A stretch of 64,000 bases of DNA from Defluviitaleaceae bacterium (lineage in GTDB: Bacteria > Bacillota > Clostridia > Lachnospirales > WQUN01), in assembly GCA_009780185.1 (NCBI GenBank), contig WRAN01000001.1, positions 62,001 to 126,000 on the forward strand, written 5' to 3'. The notes under the pieces were generated by a model that had not been told where the DNA came from, did no database searches, and worked only from the letters and a program-made list of their open reading frames with translations. Position 1 is the first letter of the stretch; each line of letters begins with the position of its first letter. A program made the position numbers and the translations under genes. This document shows, one piece after another, positions 52,443 through 62,332 of this stretch.

Positions 52443-55400
52443 CTATGCTTGACCGTTTTCAGTTAAGCCTGTATCAGATTTATTACTAAACTTTTTGATG
52501 ATAATAACAACCGCCACCGCGCCCAGTAATATCGAGCCGGGAGCTATGAATATATTATATGTTCCCGTGCCACCGGTTAGGGGCAGGTCAAACCATCTTA
52601 TAAAGTTTATGTCGTAGTTGTTAAAGGGATGGATATCCACACTTAAAGATACCCAATCGTCAACGGGTCTGGGCATAACATCAAGGGCGTTTATAGGCGA
52701 AAACTCTCTGTGTCCGGCTCTATTACTGTTAAAGTTCACACCCCGCAGGTAAAGATTATGATAGGCCCTGTATGGGCCGGTGAGCCTGGTAAGTGGGTTG
52801 CCGTACTCAGCCGCTTCTGTAAAAATACCACCGCCACGCTGGGTAGCTGTGTTGTGGGCTATTTCTACGCCTGATGCGGCTGGGCTGGCTTGCATGCGCA
52901 TTTCGCCGTCTTCGGCTACCCATACACCGCCGCCGAAGGTAGCGTGGTTATTGGTGATGTTTTTGTTGTATGTGCCTCGCAGGTTAAATGTACCCATTTG
53001 TATATGCATCCCACCGCCTGTTTCGGCCTCGTTATTATCAAGAGTGCCCCTGTACATATTGAAGCGGCCAGCTGCGCCTGCTATATGCACGCCGCCACCG
53101 GCTAATATAGTGCTGCCAGGGAGAATGGCGTATGTGTTATGGCTTATGTTACCGCCGCGCATGTTGAAATCGCCGCCAGTTATCATTACGCCGCCGCCGC
53201 GATGGGCGCGGTTGGCTTCAATGCTGCCAGCTTGAAGGGTAACCGCAGTGGTATCGCCTGTGACAAATACACCACCACCGCCTTGGTTGGCTGCTGTGCC
53301 TGTGGCTAGGTTGCCTTCTATGCGGCCGGTGCCAGGGGTTATTATTATAGTACCGTTATCGTCATATTCGCGGTCGCCCATAAAAAAGGCCCCGCCATCG
53401 CCTACGGATACACCGCCGCCATTTTGTACAGCCGTGTTTCCATATATCAATCCAGCTTCCATTTCAAATCTTGCGTCTGGTCCTACATTAACACCGCCGC
53501 CGTGCCGCGCTTGGTTATTACGGATTATTTTGGCTCCGCTTCCACTCATTATCAATAATGAGCCGCGCGGTATACCGCCGATATTTATTCCACCGCCGTC
53601 TAAGGCCGCGGTGTTGCCTTCCACTATACCTTCGTACATATTTATTGTGCCGCTTGCTACCATTATGCCGCCGCCCATTGCATTTGCGGTATTTCCATCT
53701 TCGTCATCTGGGCCGCCTATTACCCCACCATGCATAGTGAAAGTCGTGGGGGATATGGCTGAGGTATTGTTTCCTACAGCTACGCCACCGCCGTTGCGGG
53801 TGGTTGTGTTGGCCCTTATTGTGCCGTCATACATATACATTCTTCCATGCATAAGCCGCACGCCACCGCCGTCACTTTGGGGGCCTAGGGCCACATTGTA
53901 CTGGATTAACCCGCCATTCATGGTAAATACGCTTGCATTGTCGTTTATACGTACACCGCCACCTGCTGTGCCTGTACCAGCGGGGGTGTCATCTCTTCCT
54001 GCGGTATTGCGGCTGATTATACCCTCATCCTCCATTGTAAACACTGCGCCGCCATTTACATGTACGCCGCCACCTGCTATTGCGGCGTGGTTCCCATGTG
54101 CCCGCGTGCCGCCGCCGATAGTCCCCGCATTAATGGTAAAAGCAGAGGGGGCAAAGCTTGCACCAGAACCGCTGCCGCCTGTGACATACACACCGCCGCC
54201 GCCTTGATGGGCTTGATCGCCTGTGGCTATGTTGCCTAATATCGTACCTATGGTTGGTGTGCCGTTAACGTTGCCTTTGGACATGGTAAATGTTGCGCCG
54301 CCGCCTACCCATGCACCGCCGCCAGTGGTGGCAGCATTGGCGTTAGGGTTAGCCCCGCCAGGTGCAAGGCCGTATGGCGCTTCACGGCCGATATACCCGC
54401 CAGTCATGGTAAATGTAGCAGTAGCATTATTTACAAACACTCCGCCGCCCCGCCCGTCGGCATTGGATGTGCCGGCAGCAGTATTACGGAATATATGCCC
54501 GCCGCGGATATAAAGCCTGCCGGCATTTACCATAATCCCCGCACCGTCTCTGCCAACCTGATTATCCCGGATTTCACCGCCAGTCATGATTACCACCCCG
54601 CCATCTTGGCGTATACCGCCCCCAAAAGGGACAAAGGGGTTGACTGGCCCAGAAGCGCCCCTGGGTGTGCTGTGGTTGCGGATGGTGCCGCCCTGGAAGT
54701 AGAAGCGTCCGCCGCCAACTCCTACTCCGCCGCCGCCAGCGCCGCCGTTGTTGGTCCTGTTATATGCGATTAGCACGTTATCTTTTACGGTTAAAATACC
54801 GCCGCTGCCTGTATGCTGGCGTATGCCGGCCGATATGCCTGCATCGTTGTTGGTTACGCGGGCACTACCGCTTAATGTAACATTGGCATGTGACGTATAA
54901 ACGCCTGGGTATGGGTTCTGGACAGGCCCAGACATCCATATCCCACCACCATGCTGGGTGTTGTTTGTATCATTAAACATGATTGCGGCATCGCCGCTCA
55001 TGTTAAAGGTTGCGCTAAGAACAATTACGCCCGCACCAGCACCTGAAGCTGCAAGGAATCGGTTGGCATATGTGAGATCGGGCCCGCCGATTACGCCGTC
55101 AGACATATTAAAAATTGCTGTACTGCTTAAATAGACAGCGGGTAATACTCCAGTGTGAGCGCTGGCCACATGTACTCCAGCACCGCCAGATGTGCCAGAC
55201 TGGGGCGTACTGGTGTTGCGGGAAATCCTGCCGCCAGTCATGGTAAAGATGGTGGGACTATTGGCTGGAGAGCCATAGCCCAAAACCATTACGCCGCCGC
55301 CTCCTCCAGTTTGCGCATTATTCCACTGGGCGGCGGTAAGACGTGCCTCTGCATGATTGCTATCGATAACGGCTGTGCCCGACAAGTTAAGATGTGCGCC

Positions 55401-57818
55401 AGCTGCAACCATTACGCCGCCGCCTTGGTCTGCCGTGTTTTTATCTACGCTGCCAGCACTGAAGTTAAAAGTGGAGTTTGCACCCACAACATATACTCCG
55501 CCTCCGCCGTGATTGGGGTTGCCTGCGCCTACGGGGCCAGTGCCAGTGGCGGTGTTGCCTATTACTTGGCCTACGCCTGGAGATATTACGTTGCCAGAGT
55601 TGTCCAGGCGATCTTCCATATAAAACCTTGCGCCACCGCCGACCCATACCCCGCCGCCACGCAGGGCGCGATTACTGTGGGCGGGATTTGGGTCGCCTAT
55701 TGTACCGCCAGTCATGGTAAATATCCCGTTTTGGCCCCTGACCCAAACCCCGCCGCCTTCCGGTATGACACCGCTTGTCACACCAGCGGCATCCCTGTTG
55801 GCATAGCGGTTATTGTAAATTGCGCCGCTGTACATGGTAACTGTAGCATTATCATTCCTAACCCCGCCGCCGCTAAGTACTGCTGTATTACCGCGGATTA
55901 TGCCTCCGTCTATGATAAGATGCGCCCGGTCATATAAAGATACCCCGCCACCGCTGGTTCCCGATGAATTGTCCTCTACAATAGAACTTGGGTTAAGAGT
56001 AAGTGTCACCACCATATTCGGGTCGCCGCTGCGCTCTCTTAGGGCTATGCCCCCGCCATATGTGTTTGCACTGTTATTGCGGACTATGCCGCTGTTCATA
56101 ATAAGGGATGCGCCAAAATTAAAGGTGACAACATCACGCACAAAGGAATCGTTTTCGATATATATTCCGCCGCCTATCCCGTTTGTGTGGTTGCCTTGGA
56201 CAATGAAGTTAGATCCGATGGCTATGTCAACCTGCGTCCCATAGTTCACGCGTAAAACGCTGACATTTTGCCCCAAAGGGCCCACACTGCTCATATATAT
56301 GCCGCCGCCCTCGATAAGGCTGTAATTACCCGAAACTACCTTTGGGGCGTCACCGGATATATGCACGCTGCCGCCGCCAAGTACGGAAAGTCCGCCTCCA
56401 CGTGGGGTAACAATCTCCCCAGCTTGGTTTCTGCCATTGTCTATAATAGACCCACCGGTCCATATAAATGTGGAATCTTCTACTATTTCCACGCCGCCGC
56501 CGCGCCGCGCGGCATAGTTGTTGCGTATAGTACCGCCGTGCATGTAGAAATAACCGTCAACGCCGACCCTAACCCCGCCTCCATCCATGCCGGCAAAGCT
56601 ATCGTGTATAGAGCCGCCATGCATGGTGAAAACAGCCTCCCCCAGAGCTGGGTTTCGTGGGTTGGTGGGATGGCTACGGTTTTCAATATTACCTATAACA
56701 AAGGATCCTCCGGTCCCTGTTGCTCTATTCCCATAAACCTGCGAGGGTGCCCACATTTCCACCCACAGTCCAGGTGTCCCGCTTCCATGAATCGCCCCTC
56801 CAACTCCAACAGCCCCCAGCGGAGAGTTAGCATGAGTATTTCTGATGATGGCATTTCTTAAATAGATGCGGCTGTTTCGGCCCGCCCCTATGGCGCCGCC
56901 ACTCCCTTGTCTGCTATTTTCTATCACAGAGCCGCCGGTCATATAAAGGGTTGCCCCCCATGGTGTAGCCGGCGGGGTGCCGCCACCGGCATGCATCACT
57001 ACACCGCCGCCGACACCGGCTGAAAAAGGTGTAGATCTTGTTAAAGTGATACGGTCCAGTGTTAACCTCGAACGAACAATTTCTAAATGCCTGTAGCCAG
57101 TATTGTAGGCGTTTGTTGCGTTGTTTTGAATAAGAGTAACATTGCCAGCAAGGCCGCTTACCAGAGTTATATTACGACCGTCGATAACAACAATAGACCC
57201 AACACCATCTGGTGCGGTTATTGTTGTGGCATTAATTGTTATTGTATATGTTACGGTATGGTATGGCGTGTTTGCAGGTGTTGTTGGTATATGTGGTGCG
57301 TTTATTGCCGCCTGCAGTGCAAGCCATGTTGCGCCTGCGGGTAACGAAGTTACGGGCATTATGCCATACTGGTTGGGAGTGGGCTCCGGATGCAAAACAG
57401 TACCGCCCTCTACCCGTTCCAACATGCCTACGGACTCGAAAAATTCGAAGTCATAGTATGGGGAAATCGGGCTATAGCCATCATAACTGGGGGCATAGCC
57501 AATATAACCATAGTCCTCATACCCATCCGCCAAGTAACTATAATCGCCTTGTGGATAAGGGTAGTAAGGGCTATATCCGTAATATGCGCTATCTGTACTG
57601 TAGGGGTAGTAACCATGCTCTATGTAATCATATTCACCATAGTAACTCTGTAAAGCCGGGTACCCATACCCTGCATCGTAGCCGTCAAACGCAAACACGG
57701 CAATTACGGCAAAAATCATTAGTACGCAAAACATTATCAGCATCCGCTTCCAGCTTGTGACTGCTGGTTTTTTAAACTTGCTGTCGACTTTGTTACACTT
57801 CATAAAACTACTCCTCAC
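52443..57818 (-). CDS. Giant cell-wall-anchored surface protein with beta-helix repeats
   Basis: The 1791-residue protein has an N-terminal signal/membrane segment (about 28-46, LIMFCVLMIFAVIAVFAFDG), then a Tyr/Gly-rich stretch (about 46-125). From about 170 to 1680 dozens of repeats of the type GGGVxV...FTMTGGTIxxNTA follow, forming a right-handed parallel beta-helix like polymorphic outer-membrane and adhesin proteins. The C-terminus has a sorting signal LPLTG at 1745, a hydrophobic helix and a KK tail, so sortase anchoring is expected. GAGGAG precedes the start. A poly-C tract lies about 110 bases upstream. Confidence 0.93.
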   Translation of the reverse strand: MRSSFMKCNKVDSKFKKPAVTSWKRMLIMFCVLMIFAVIAVFAFDGYDAGYGYPALQSYYGEYDYIEHGYYPYSTDSAYYGYSPYYPYPQGDYSYLADGYEDYGYIGYAPSYDGYSPISPYYDFEFFESVGMLERVEGGTVLHPEPTPNQYGIMPVTSLPAGATWLALQAAINAPHIPTTPANTPYHTVTYTITINATTITAPDGVGSIVVIDGRNITLVSGLAGNVTLIQNNATNAYNTGYRHLEIVRSRLTLDRITLTRSTPFSAGVGGGVVMHAGGGTPPATPWGATLYMTGGSVIENSRQGSGGAIGAGRNSRIYLRNAIIRNTHANSPLGAVGVGGAIHGSGTPGLWVEMWAPSQVYGNRATGTGGSFVIGNIENRSHPTNPRNPALGEAVFTMHGGSIHDSFAGMDGGGVRVGVDGYFYMHGGTIRNNYAARRGGGVEIVEDSTFIWTGGSIIDNGRNQAGEIVTPRGGGLSVLGGGSVHISGDAPKVVSGNYSLIEGGGIYMSSVGPLGQNVSVLRVNYGTQVDIAIGSNFIVQGNHTNGIGGGIYIENDSFVRDVVTFNFGASLIMNSGIVRNNSANTYGGGIALRERSGDPNMVVTLTLNPSSIVEDNSSGTSGGGVSLYDRAHLIIDGGIIRGNTAVLSGGGVRNDNATVTMYSGAIYNNRYANRDAAGVTSGVIPEGGGVWVRGQNGIFTMTGGTIGDPNPAHSNRALRGGGVWVGGGARFYMEDRLDNSGNVISPGVGQVIGNTATGTGPVGAGNPNHGGGGVYVVGANSTFNFSAGSVDKNTADQGGGVMVAAGAHLNLSGTAVIDSNHAEARLTAAQWNNAQTGGGGGVMVLGYGSPANSPTIFTMTGGRISRNTSTPQSGTSGGAGVHVASAHTGVLPAVYLSSTAIFNMSDGVIGGPDLTYANRFLAASGAGAGVIVLSATFNMSGDAAIMFNDTNNTQHGGGIWMSGPVQNPYPGVYTSHANVTLSGSARVTNNDAGISAGIRQHTGSGGILTVKDNVLIAYNRTNNGGAGGGGVGVGGGRFYFQGGTIRNHSTPRGASGPVNPFVPFGGGIRQDGGVVIMTGGEIRDNQVGRDGAGIMVNAGRLYIRGGHIFRNTAAGTSNADGRGGGVFVNNATATFTMTGGYIGREAPYGLAPGGANPNANAATTGGGAWVGGGATFTMSKGNVNGTPTIGTILGNIATGDQAHQGGGGVYVTGGSGSGASFAPSAFTINAGTIGGGTRAHGNHAAIAGGGVHVNGGAVFTMEDEGIISRNTAGRDDTPAGTGTAGGGVRINDNASVFTMNGGLIQYNVALGPQSDGGGVRLMHGRMYMYDGTIRANTTTRNGGGVAVGNNTSAISPTTFTMHGGVIGGPDDEDGNTANAMGGGIMVASGTINMYEGIVEGNTAALDGGGINIGGIPRGSLLIMSGSGAKIIRNNQARHGGGVNVGPDARFEMEAGLIYGNTAVQNGGGVSVGDGGAFFMGDREYDDNGTIIITPGTGRIEGNLATGTAANQGGGGVFVTGDTTAVTLQAGSIEANRAHRGGGVMITGGDFNMRGGNISHNTYAILPGSTILAGGGVHIAGAAGRFNMYRGTLDNNEAETGGGMHIQMGTFNLRGTYNKNITNNHATFGGGVWVAEDGEMRMQASPAASGVEIAHNTATQRGGGIFTEAAEYGNPLTRLTGPYRAYHNLYLRGVNFNSNRAGHREFSPINALDVMPRPVDDWVSLSVDIHPFNNYDINFIRWFDLPLTGGTGTYNIFIAPGSILLGAVAVVIIIKKFSNKSDTGLTENGQA

Positions 57819-57929
57819 TAAATTATGTGCTTGCTTAAAACAACAATGGCGGGGTCATACCTTACAAAACAAGATCGAGGAGAAAGAAACCCTCCAAATA
57901 AGAAAATCTTCATTATTTGATAAGGATAT

Positions 57930-57941
57930 GGGGGGGGGGGG
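57930..57941. repeat. Homopolymer tract of 12 G (poly-C on the coding strand of the surface protein)
   Basis: Twelve G in a row lie 112 bases upstream of the giant surface protein start, reading as poly-C on its strand. Such tracts slip in replication and often cause phase variation of surface genes. The promoter position relative to it is not clear to me. Confidence 0.85.
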
Positions 57942-58288
57942 ACATTCCATAGAATCACGTCCCCCAAAAGTGATAGTCTCCTTGAAATCAGCAATCCGCA
58001 CTGCTGACCAACCGTTAAAATATTTGAATATTTGGTTTTTGTAATTACTGCTCTTTGAATACGGGCAAAAATTATCGCGTAATTATAGACACTGACTATC
58101 AAATTTGCAACTGAAATTTATTACATTTTCGTTAAGTTGCTTACTGTTATGCGCCCCTACTCGAATTGCCGGACAGCAATGTCTACGATAAAATGGAGAG
58201 GAAATCATAGCCGAAACAGTGAAGACGGTCTTGCGGCCACACATTTCGCTCCAAACATTAATCTGTAAAGCATGGCGACTCTCCGGAG

Positions 58289-58435
58289 ATGTTTAAACTC
58301 GAACGCCTGTTAGGAGATGGCAGAATAGACGTGTATTCATACAAACAGCCTAGCGAAGGGCATGCGAAAGAGCTTAATTTTATCGAGCTTGGGTTTGATA
58401 AAAGAGAGGACAGCGATTATGCTAACGCTTTCTGA
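58289..58435 (+). pseudogene. Possible short gene remnant
   Basis: A 48-codon frame (MFKLERLLGDGRIDVYSYKQ, ending EDSDYANAF) with protein-like composition is followed after a shift by WLLDAIDATYPDGYGWLDGL, stopping at about 58520. No ribosome site precedes it. It seems to be a decayed gene of unknown family. The rest of 57942-58805 contains nothing I can support apart from the upstream region of the surface protein gene. Confidence 0.3.
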
Positions 58436-58805
58436 CGGAAGCTAAAAGTGGCTTTTGGATGCAATAGATGCGACATATCCTGATGGGTATGGGTGGCTTG
58501 ACGGGTTGTTATGTAATTAGGATGTGCATATCCCTTACAAGATATAAACATCACAATCTCCCAGTAGCGAAAAAAGGTCTAAATTTATCAAGACTAAGAT
58601 ACTGGTCTTGGTTTTCGCTTAGAAAAGGGGCTGAATAACTACAGGGTGGCCTAGTAAGATTCATATTTCTCATCCTCATCAAGAATAATTTAATTTCTTT
58701 ATTATCACCCATTTGTTTTTGAGGATAAGCAAAAAGGCAGGGGCTCCTTGGCATCCTCTGTTCTTCCTTTGGTTCTTAACTTAATGACATTGGATTTTAC
58801 ACTCT

Positions 58806-60104
58806 TTACGTATAATATTTAGGACATGAAGCTTTGCATTTCCCAAAGAAGCTTAATCCACTACCGCAGTACTCACATAGGCCTCTGCGCTTTCGCTCTT
58901 CTTTTATAAATGGCGTGTATTTAAAACATCTGTTAAGTGCCTGATCTAGCAGCTCTGAAGATATATTGACGGTTTTAAGTTTTTGACAGCTACAGAATGC
59001 ATCATCTCCCAAGTCTGAGACTTTACTTGGTATAGTTACACTTGTAAGGTTATCACAACTGCCAAATGCGCTAGAGCCAATCGTCTTAACCTTACTTGGT
59101 ATTGTTATCTTTTTTAGGCTTTTGCAACCACAAAACGCACCATCACCTATGCTTGTGATGCTGCTGGGTAGAGTTACGCTTTTTAATCCTTCGCACGACA
59201 AAAATGTATCAGCAGAGATGGTTGTCATACTGCTAGGTATTACTACATCTGTAAGGTTTTTACATTTATAGAACGCCCAAACACCTATACTGACTAGTCC
59301 ATTAGGGAAGTTTATTGCTTCTAGACTTGAACACTCTGTAAAAGCATACTCATCTATGCTTACAACTCCCTCCTGGAGGGATACCGATTTTAATGCAGTG
59401 CACTCTTTAAATGCATATTTTTCTATAGTTTTAACACTACCTGGGATTGTTATATTTTTAAGGCTTATACAATCGGTAAAAGCGTATGCGCCAATACTTT
59501 TAATACCACTTGGTATAACTATAGTTTCAATGCTTGTGCAATCACTAAAAATACCATTGCTTAGGTTTTCTAGATTTCTGGAGGCAGAAATATTTTTTAG
59601 TCTCTTACAATTGTGAAATGCATAGCTTCCTATACTGGTAACACTATCTGGTATAGATATACTATCTAAGCCAGCACAAGAATTAAAAGCATGATTTCCA
59701 ATACTTGTGACACTACCCGGGATTATTACGTTCTTAAGATTAGTGCAAGCATAGAAAGCTGAATCACTGATATTTGTAACACTGCTTGGGATTACGACAC
59801 TAGTGATAGGCAAGGATTTGAAAGCAGCTTCTCCAATTTCTATAACTGAACTGGGTATGACCACATCTCTTTCCTCACCAGAATACCTTTTTAATACACC
59901 CACTTCGATGGTAAAGCCCTTTAACTTATTCTCGTACACACTAGATGCAGTGCTTGATTTTGTTGCACTACTTGCGCGATAATGGCCAATGGCTTCTGCT
60001 ACAATGAAAGCCTCGCCGCAGTAAGGGCATACGGCTGCTTTTTTGCTATCATCTACATTAATTGTACTTGCACATTCGATACATTTGGCTGAGGCTATCG
60101 ACAT
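58806..60104 (-). CDS. Leucine-rich repeat (BspA/LRR_5) protein with zinc ribbons at both ends
   Basis: The 432-residue protein has an N-terminal zinc ribbon (CIEC...CPYC, residues 8-30) and from about 75 to 380 some thirteen BspA-type repeats (VVIPSSVTNISDSAFYACTNL). A C-terminal CEYC...C-P segment (about 413-428) may bind a second zinc. There is no signal peptide, so it is probably cytoplasmic, unlike surface BspA proteins. Its ATG directly follows the engB stop (TAAATG) with a GGAGG inside engB, so it is translated with engB. Function unknown. Confidence 0.85.
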   Translation of the reverse strand: MSIASAKCIECASTINVDDSKKAAVCPYCGEAFIVAEAIGHYRASSATKSSTASSVYENKLKGFTIEVGVLKRYSGEERDVVIPSSVIEIGEAAFKSLPITSVVIPSSVTNISDSAFYACTNLKNVIIPGSVTSIGNHAFNSCAGLDSISIPDSVTSIGSYAFHNCKRLKNISASRNLENLSNGIFSDCTSIETIVIPSGIKSIGAYAFTDCISLKNITIPGSVKTIEKYAFKECTALKSVSLQEGVVSIDEYAFTECSSLEAINFPNGLVSIGVWAFYKCKNLTDVVIPSSMTTISADTFLSCEGLKSVTLPSSITSIGDGAFCGCKSLKKITIPSKVKTIGSSAFGSCDNLTSVTIPSKVSDLGDDAFCSCQKLKTVNISSELLDQALNRCFKYTPFIKEERKRRGLCEYCGSGLSFFGKCKASCPKYYT

Positions 60105-60749
60105 TTAATCTACCTCCGTTGCTATTTCCTTTTCAATTACATCCCACACAACTTCCCTACCTTCCCATGATTCACTTGAAAAAGGTATGGGTGGAGCCTC
60201 TTCTCCCAATGCTTTACGAATTACCGCCAGGTGTTTTTGCACTTGGCTTTTTTTTATTTTGTCACTTTTGGTAGCTATTACAGTGAAAGATAAATTGTAG
60301 TGCTTACACCATTCGTGAATTTGGCGGTCATATACGCTGGGTTCATGACGGATATCCATAAGCAGAAAGATGTGCTTTAACTGAGGACGATTTTTTAGGT
60401 AGCTATCTACCATTTCACCCCATTTTGCGGATTCGGATTTGCTGACTTTGGCATAGCCGTAACCTGGCAGATCTACAAAGTAGAGCCTGTCTTCTACGTT
60501 AAAGAAGTTGATTGTACGTGTTTTTCCTGGATTTTGGCTGGTACGAGCCAGCTTTTTTCTATTTAGCATTGCATTTATAAGGGAGGATTTGCCTACGTTA
60601 GAGCGGCCCACAAAGGCTACTTCCGGCCAGCCGTTTTCTGGGAATTGGGCCGGTTTTACTGCTGTTGTTGTGTATTCCGCTTTTGTGATTTCTCTTACCG
60701 GCCCTGAAACCTTGGCGGTTCTTCCAGAGTGACTACTGATTGTCTGCAT
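60105..60749 (-). CDS. engB: Ribosome biogenesis GTPase EngB/YsxC
   Basis: The 214-residue protein has the GTP-binding motifs GRSNVGKSSLIN, PGKTRTINFF, DLPGYGYAKVS and ATKSDKIKK. EngB is needed for large ribosomal subunit assembly. It overlaps the HD gene by 17 bases upstream and abuts the LRR gene downstream. The usual neighbour lon is not here. Confidence 0.97.
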   Translation of the reverse strand: MQTISSHSGRTAKVSGPVREITKAEYTTTAVKPAQFPENGWPEVAFVGRSNVGKSSLINAMLNRKKLARTSQNPGKTRTINFFNVEDRLYFVDLPGYGYAKVSKSESAKWGEMVDSYLKNRPQLKHIFLLMDIRHEPSVYDRQIHEWCKHYNLSFTVIATKSDKIKKSQVQKHLAVIRKALGEEAPPIPFSSESWEGREVVWDVIEKEIATEVD

Positions 60750-61293
60750 TTTCTACCTCACGCATTGCTTGCAATGTCTCTGACAAAAGTTCATCCAGGC
60801 TCCACCCCAGCATTTCTGCCCCTTTTGCAATTGTATCCCGGGAGCAGCCTGCGGCGAAACGCTTGTCTTTAAACTTCTTTTTAAGGCTGGATAACTCCAT
60901 ATCCAGGGTGCTTTTGGATGGGCGCATTAGGGCAGCGGCACCAATCAGGCCTGTAAGTTCGTCTACAGCGTACAACACCTTTTCCATTATGTGTTGTGGC
61001 TCATATGGGCTGCCAGTCATACCCCAGCCGTGGCTAAGGGCAGAGCGGACCATATCTTCCGGTACACCTTCAGCTTTTAACAGCTCTATGCCTTTGACAC
61101 AGTGCTCTTCCGGATACTGCTCAAAATCTGTGTCATGGATTAAGCCGATTATACGCCAATATTCTTCCCTCTCTGGGTCAAGCTTCTTTGCAAAATACCC
61201 CATTGCACCGGATACAGCCTCAGCATGCTGGATATGGAATGGCTCTTTATTGTACTTGTGTAGAATCGCCTCTGCTGTTGAGAAATTAATCAT
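60733..61293 (-). CDS. HD-domain hydrolase
   Basis: The protein has 186 residues from the ATG at 61293 (MINFSTAEAILHKY), chosen because TAGGAGG lies six bases ahead; the longer frame begins inside the leader. HIQHAEAVSGAMGYFAKKL, GLIHDTDFEQYPEEH with the HD pair, and SHGW are HD phosphohydrolase features. The substrate is unknown, presumably a nucleotide. It is the first gene of the HD-engB-LRR operon. Confidence 0.85.
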   Translation of the reverse strand: MINFSTAEAILHKYNKEPFHIQHAEAVSGAMGYFAKKLDPEREEYWRIIGLIHDTDFEQYPEEHCVKGIELLKAEGVPEDMVRSALSHGWGMTGSPYEPQHIMEKVLYAVDELTGLIGAAALMRPSKSTLDMELSSLKKKFKDKRFAAGCSRDTIAKGAEMLGWSLDELLSETLQAMREVENADNQ

Positions 61294-61487
61294 AATAATC
61301 CTCCTATAACCTGACATTATTTTTTTGCATTATAAACCCAGTTGGGACAAACACGCAAACAGACAACGACCCAAGCACCTCGTATATCATAATGAAAATT
61401 TAAATGATTCGGAAGGATTATCAGTAAGCCATGATTTTAACAACTACGACAAACAATATAATGGCAATAGGCCAAGATAACGGATAT

Positions 61488-61525
61488 AATAGCCGCGCTA
61501 GTTAAATTGCACGGCTATTTTTATT
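61488..61525 (+). terminator. Hairpin with T-run in the HAD gene leader
   Basis: AATAGCCG and CGGCTATT pair around a 16-base loop, followed by TTTATT. No plus-strand gene precedes it, so it could be an attenuator of the HAD gene or end a short untranslated RNA starting near 61330-61480. Confidence 0.5.
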
Positions 61526-61537
61526 AAGTGAGGTCAT

Positions 61538-62332
61538 ATGAAAACCCAAATCAAAATGATTGTTACAGACCTAGACGGAACACTGCTACGGTCGGACAAA
61601 ACCGTATCCGAACGCACCATGAAAACCCTAGCCCACTGCCGAGAGCAAGGTATAAAGATAATCTTCGCCACAGGCAGAACAGCCAGTTCGCTTTCCCTTG
61701 CCCCGATGCATCTTTTTGACGGCTATGCCACAGCCAACGGAGCCATTGCAAAAATCGGCGATATGCTTATATACAAAAGCCTTATCCCAAGTTTAGAGGC
61801 TCGTAAGCTACTCGTAGCCTGCCACAAGCGAGGCCTGCCCATGTCCTCTCAATATGGTGGCTATGATCATTCCAACTTCATTATGTCGGATGTATGGCCG
61901 GAAGTGACCCTTTTTGAAATCGTAGACTTTTCTACCCACGATAAGGACGCAGAAAAAATTATCACATATAACCTAAATCCAGATGATATAGAATTTATTA
62001 ATAAGCATCTGCCCAACGATTCATATATGGTAATGGCTTTAGATGGGCTTGCGATGATAACCCATAAAGACGCGACAAAGTCCAAAGCCGTTGCCGCAGT
62101 GGCTGCACATTGGGGCATTAAAAAAGAAGAAATCGTGGCCTTTGGAGACGATTTAAATGATATTGACATGCTGGAATATGTAGGCACTGGCGTGGTTATG
62201 GGCAATGGACTTGATGCGGTGAAGGCAGTGGCAGATGATTCTTGTCCCAGTAATGATAATGATGGGGTTGCTTGCTGGATTGAGACTAATATCATCATCA
62301 AAACTCAGAAAGGGCAGCCCCTACTGCGGTAG
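61538..62332 (+). CDS. Cof-type HAD-IIB phosphatase
   Basis: The 264-residue protein has motif I DLDGTLL near 11-17, FATGRT, the cap domain in the middle and the C-terminal FGDDLNDIDMLEYVG. Cof-type phosphatases act on sugar phosphates, flavin or pyridoxal phosphates; the substrate is not clear from sequence. Its 3' end overlaps the convergent pantothenate kinase gene by 35 bases. Confidence 0.93.
   Translation: MKTQIKMIVTDLDGTLLRSDKTVSERTMKTLAHCREQGIKIIFATGRTASSLSLAPMHLFDGYATANGAIAKIGDMLIYKSLIPSLEARKLLVACHKRGLPMSSQYGGYDHSNFIMSDVWPEVTLFEIVDFSTHDKDAEKIITYNLNPDDIEFINKHLPNDSYMVMALDGLAMITHKDATKSKAVAAVAAHWGIKKEEIVAFGDDLNDIDMLEYVGTGVVMGNGLDAVKAVADDSCPSNDNDGVACWIETNIIIKTQKGQPLLR

Noticed and set aside
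53248-54207. Long plus-strand frame rich in Pro inside the giant surface protein gene
   Set aside because: It is the antisense of GGC/GGT-rich repeats; the TPPP pattern mirrors the Gly repeats, there is no ribosome site, and the minus-strand gene is clear.
57818-58102. 94-codon minus-strand frame upstream of the surface protein
   Set aside because: Low-complexity and basic content, runs through the poly-C tract, no ribosome site; more likely leader and promoter DNA.
58551-58754. 67-codon minus-strand frame
   Set aside because: No ribosome site, no recognisable pattern, composition typical of non-coding DNA.
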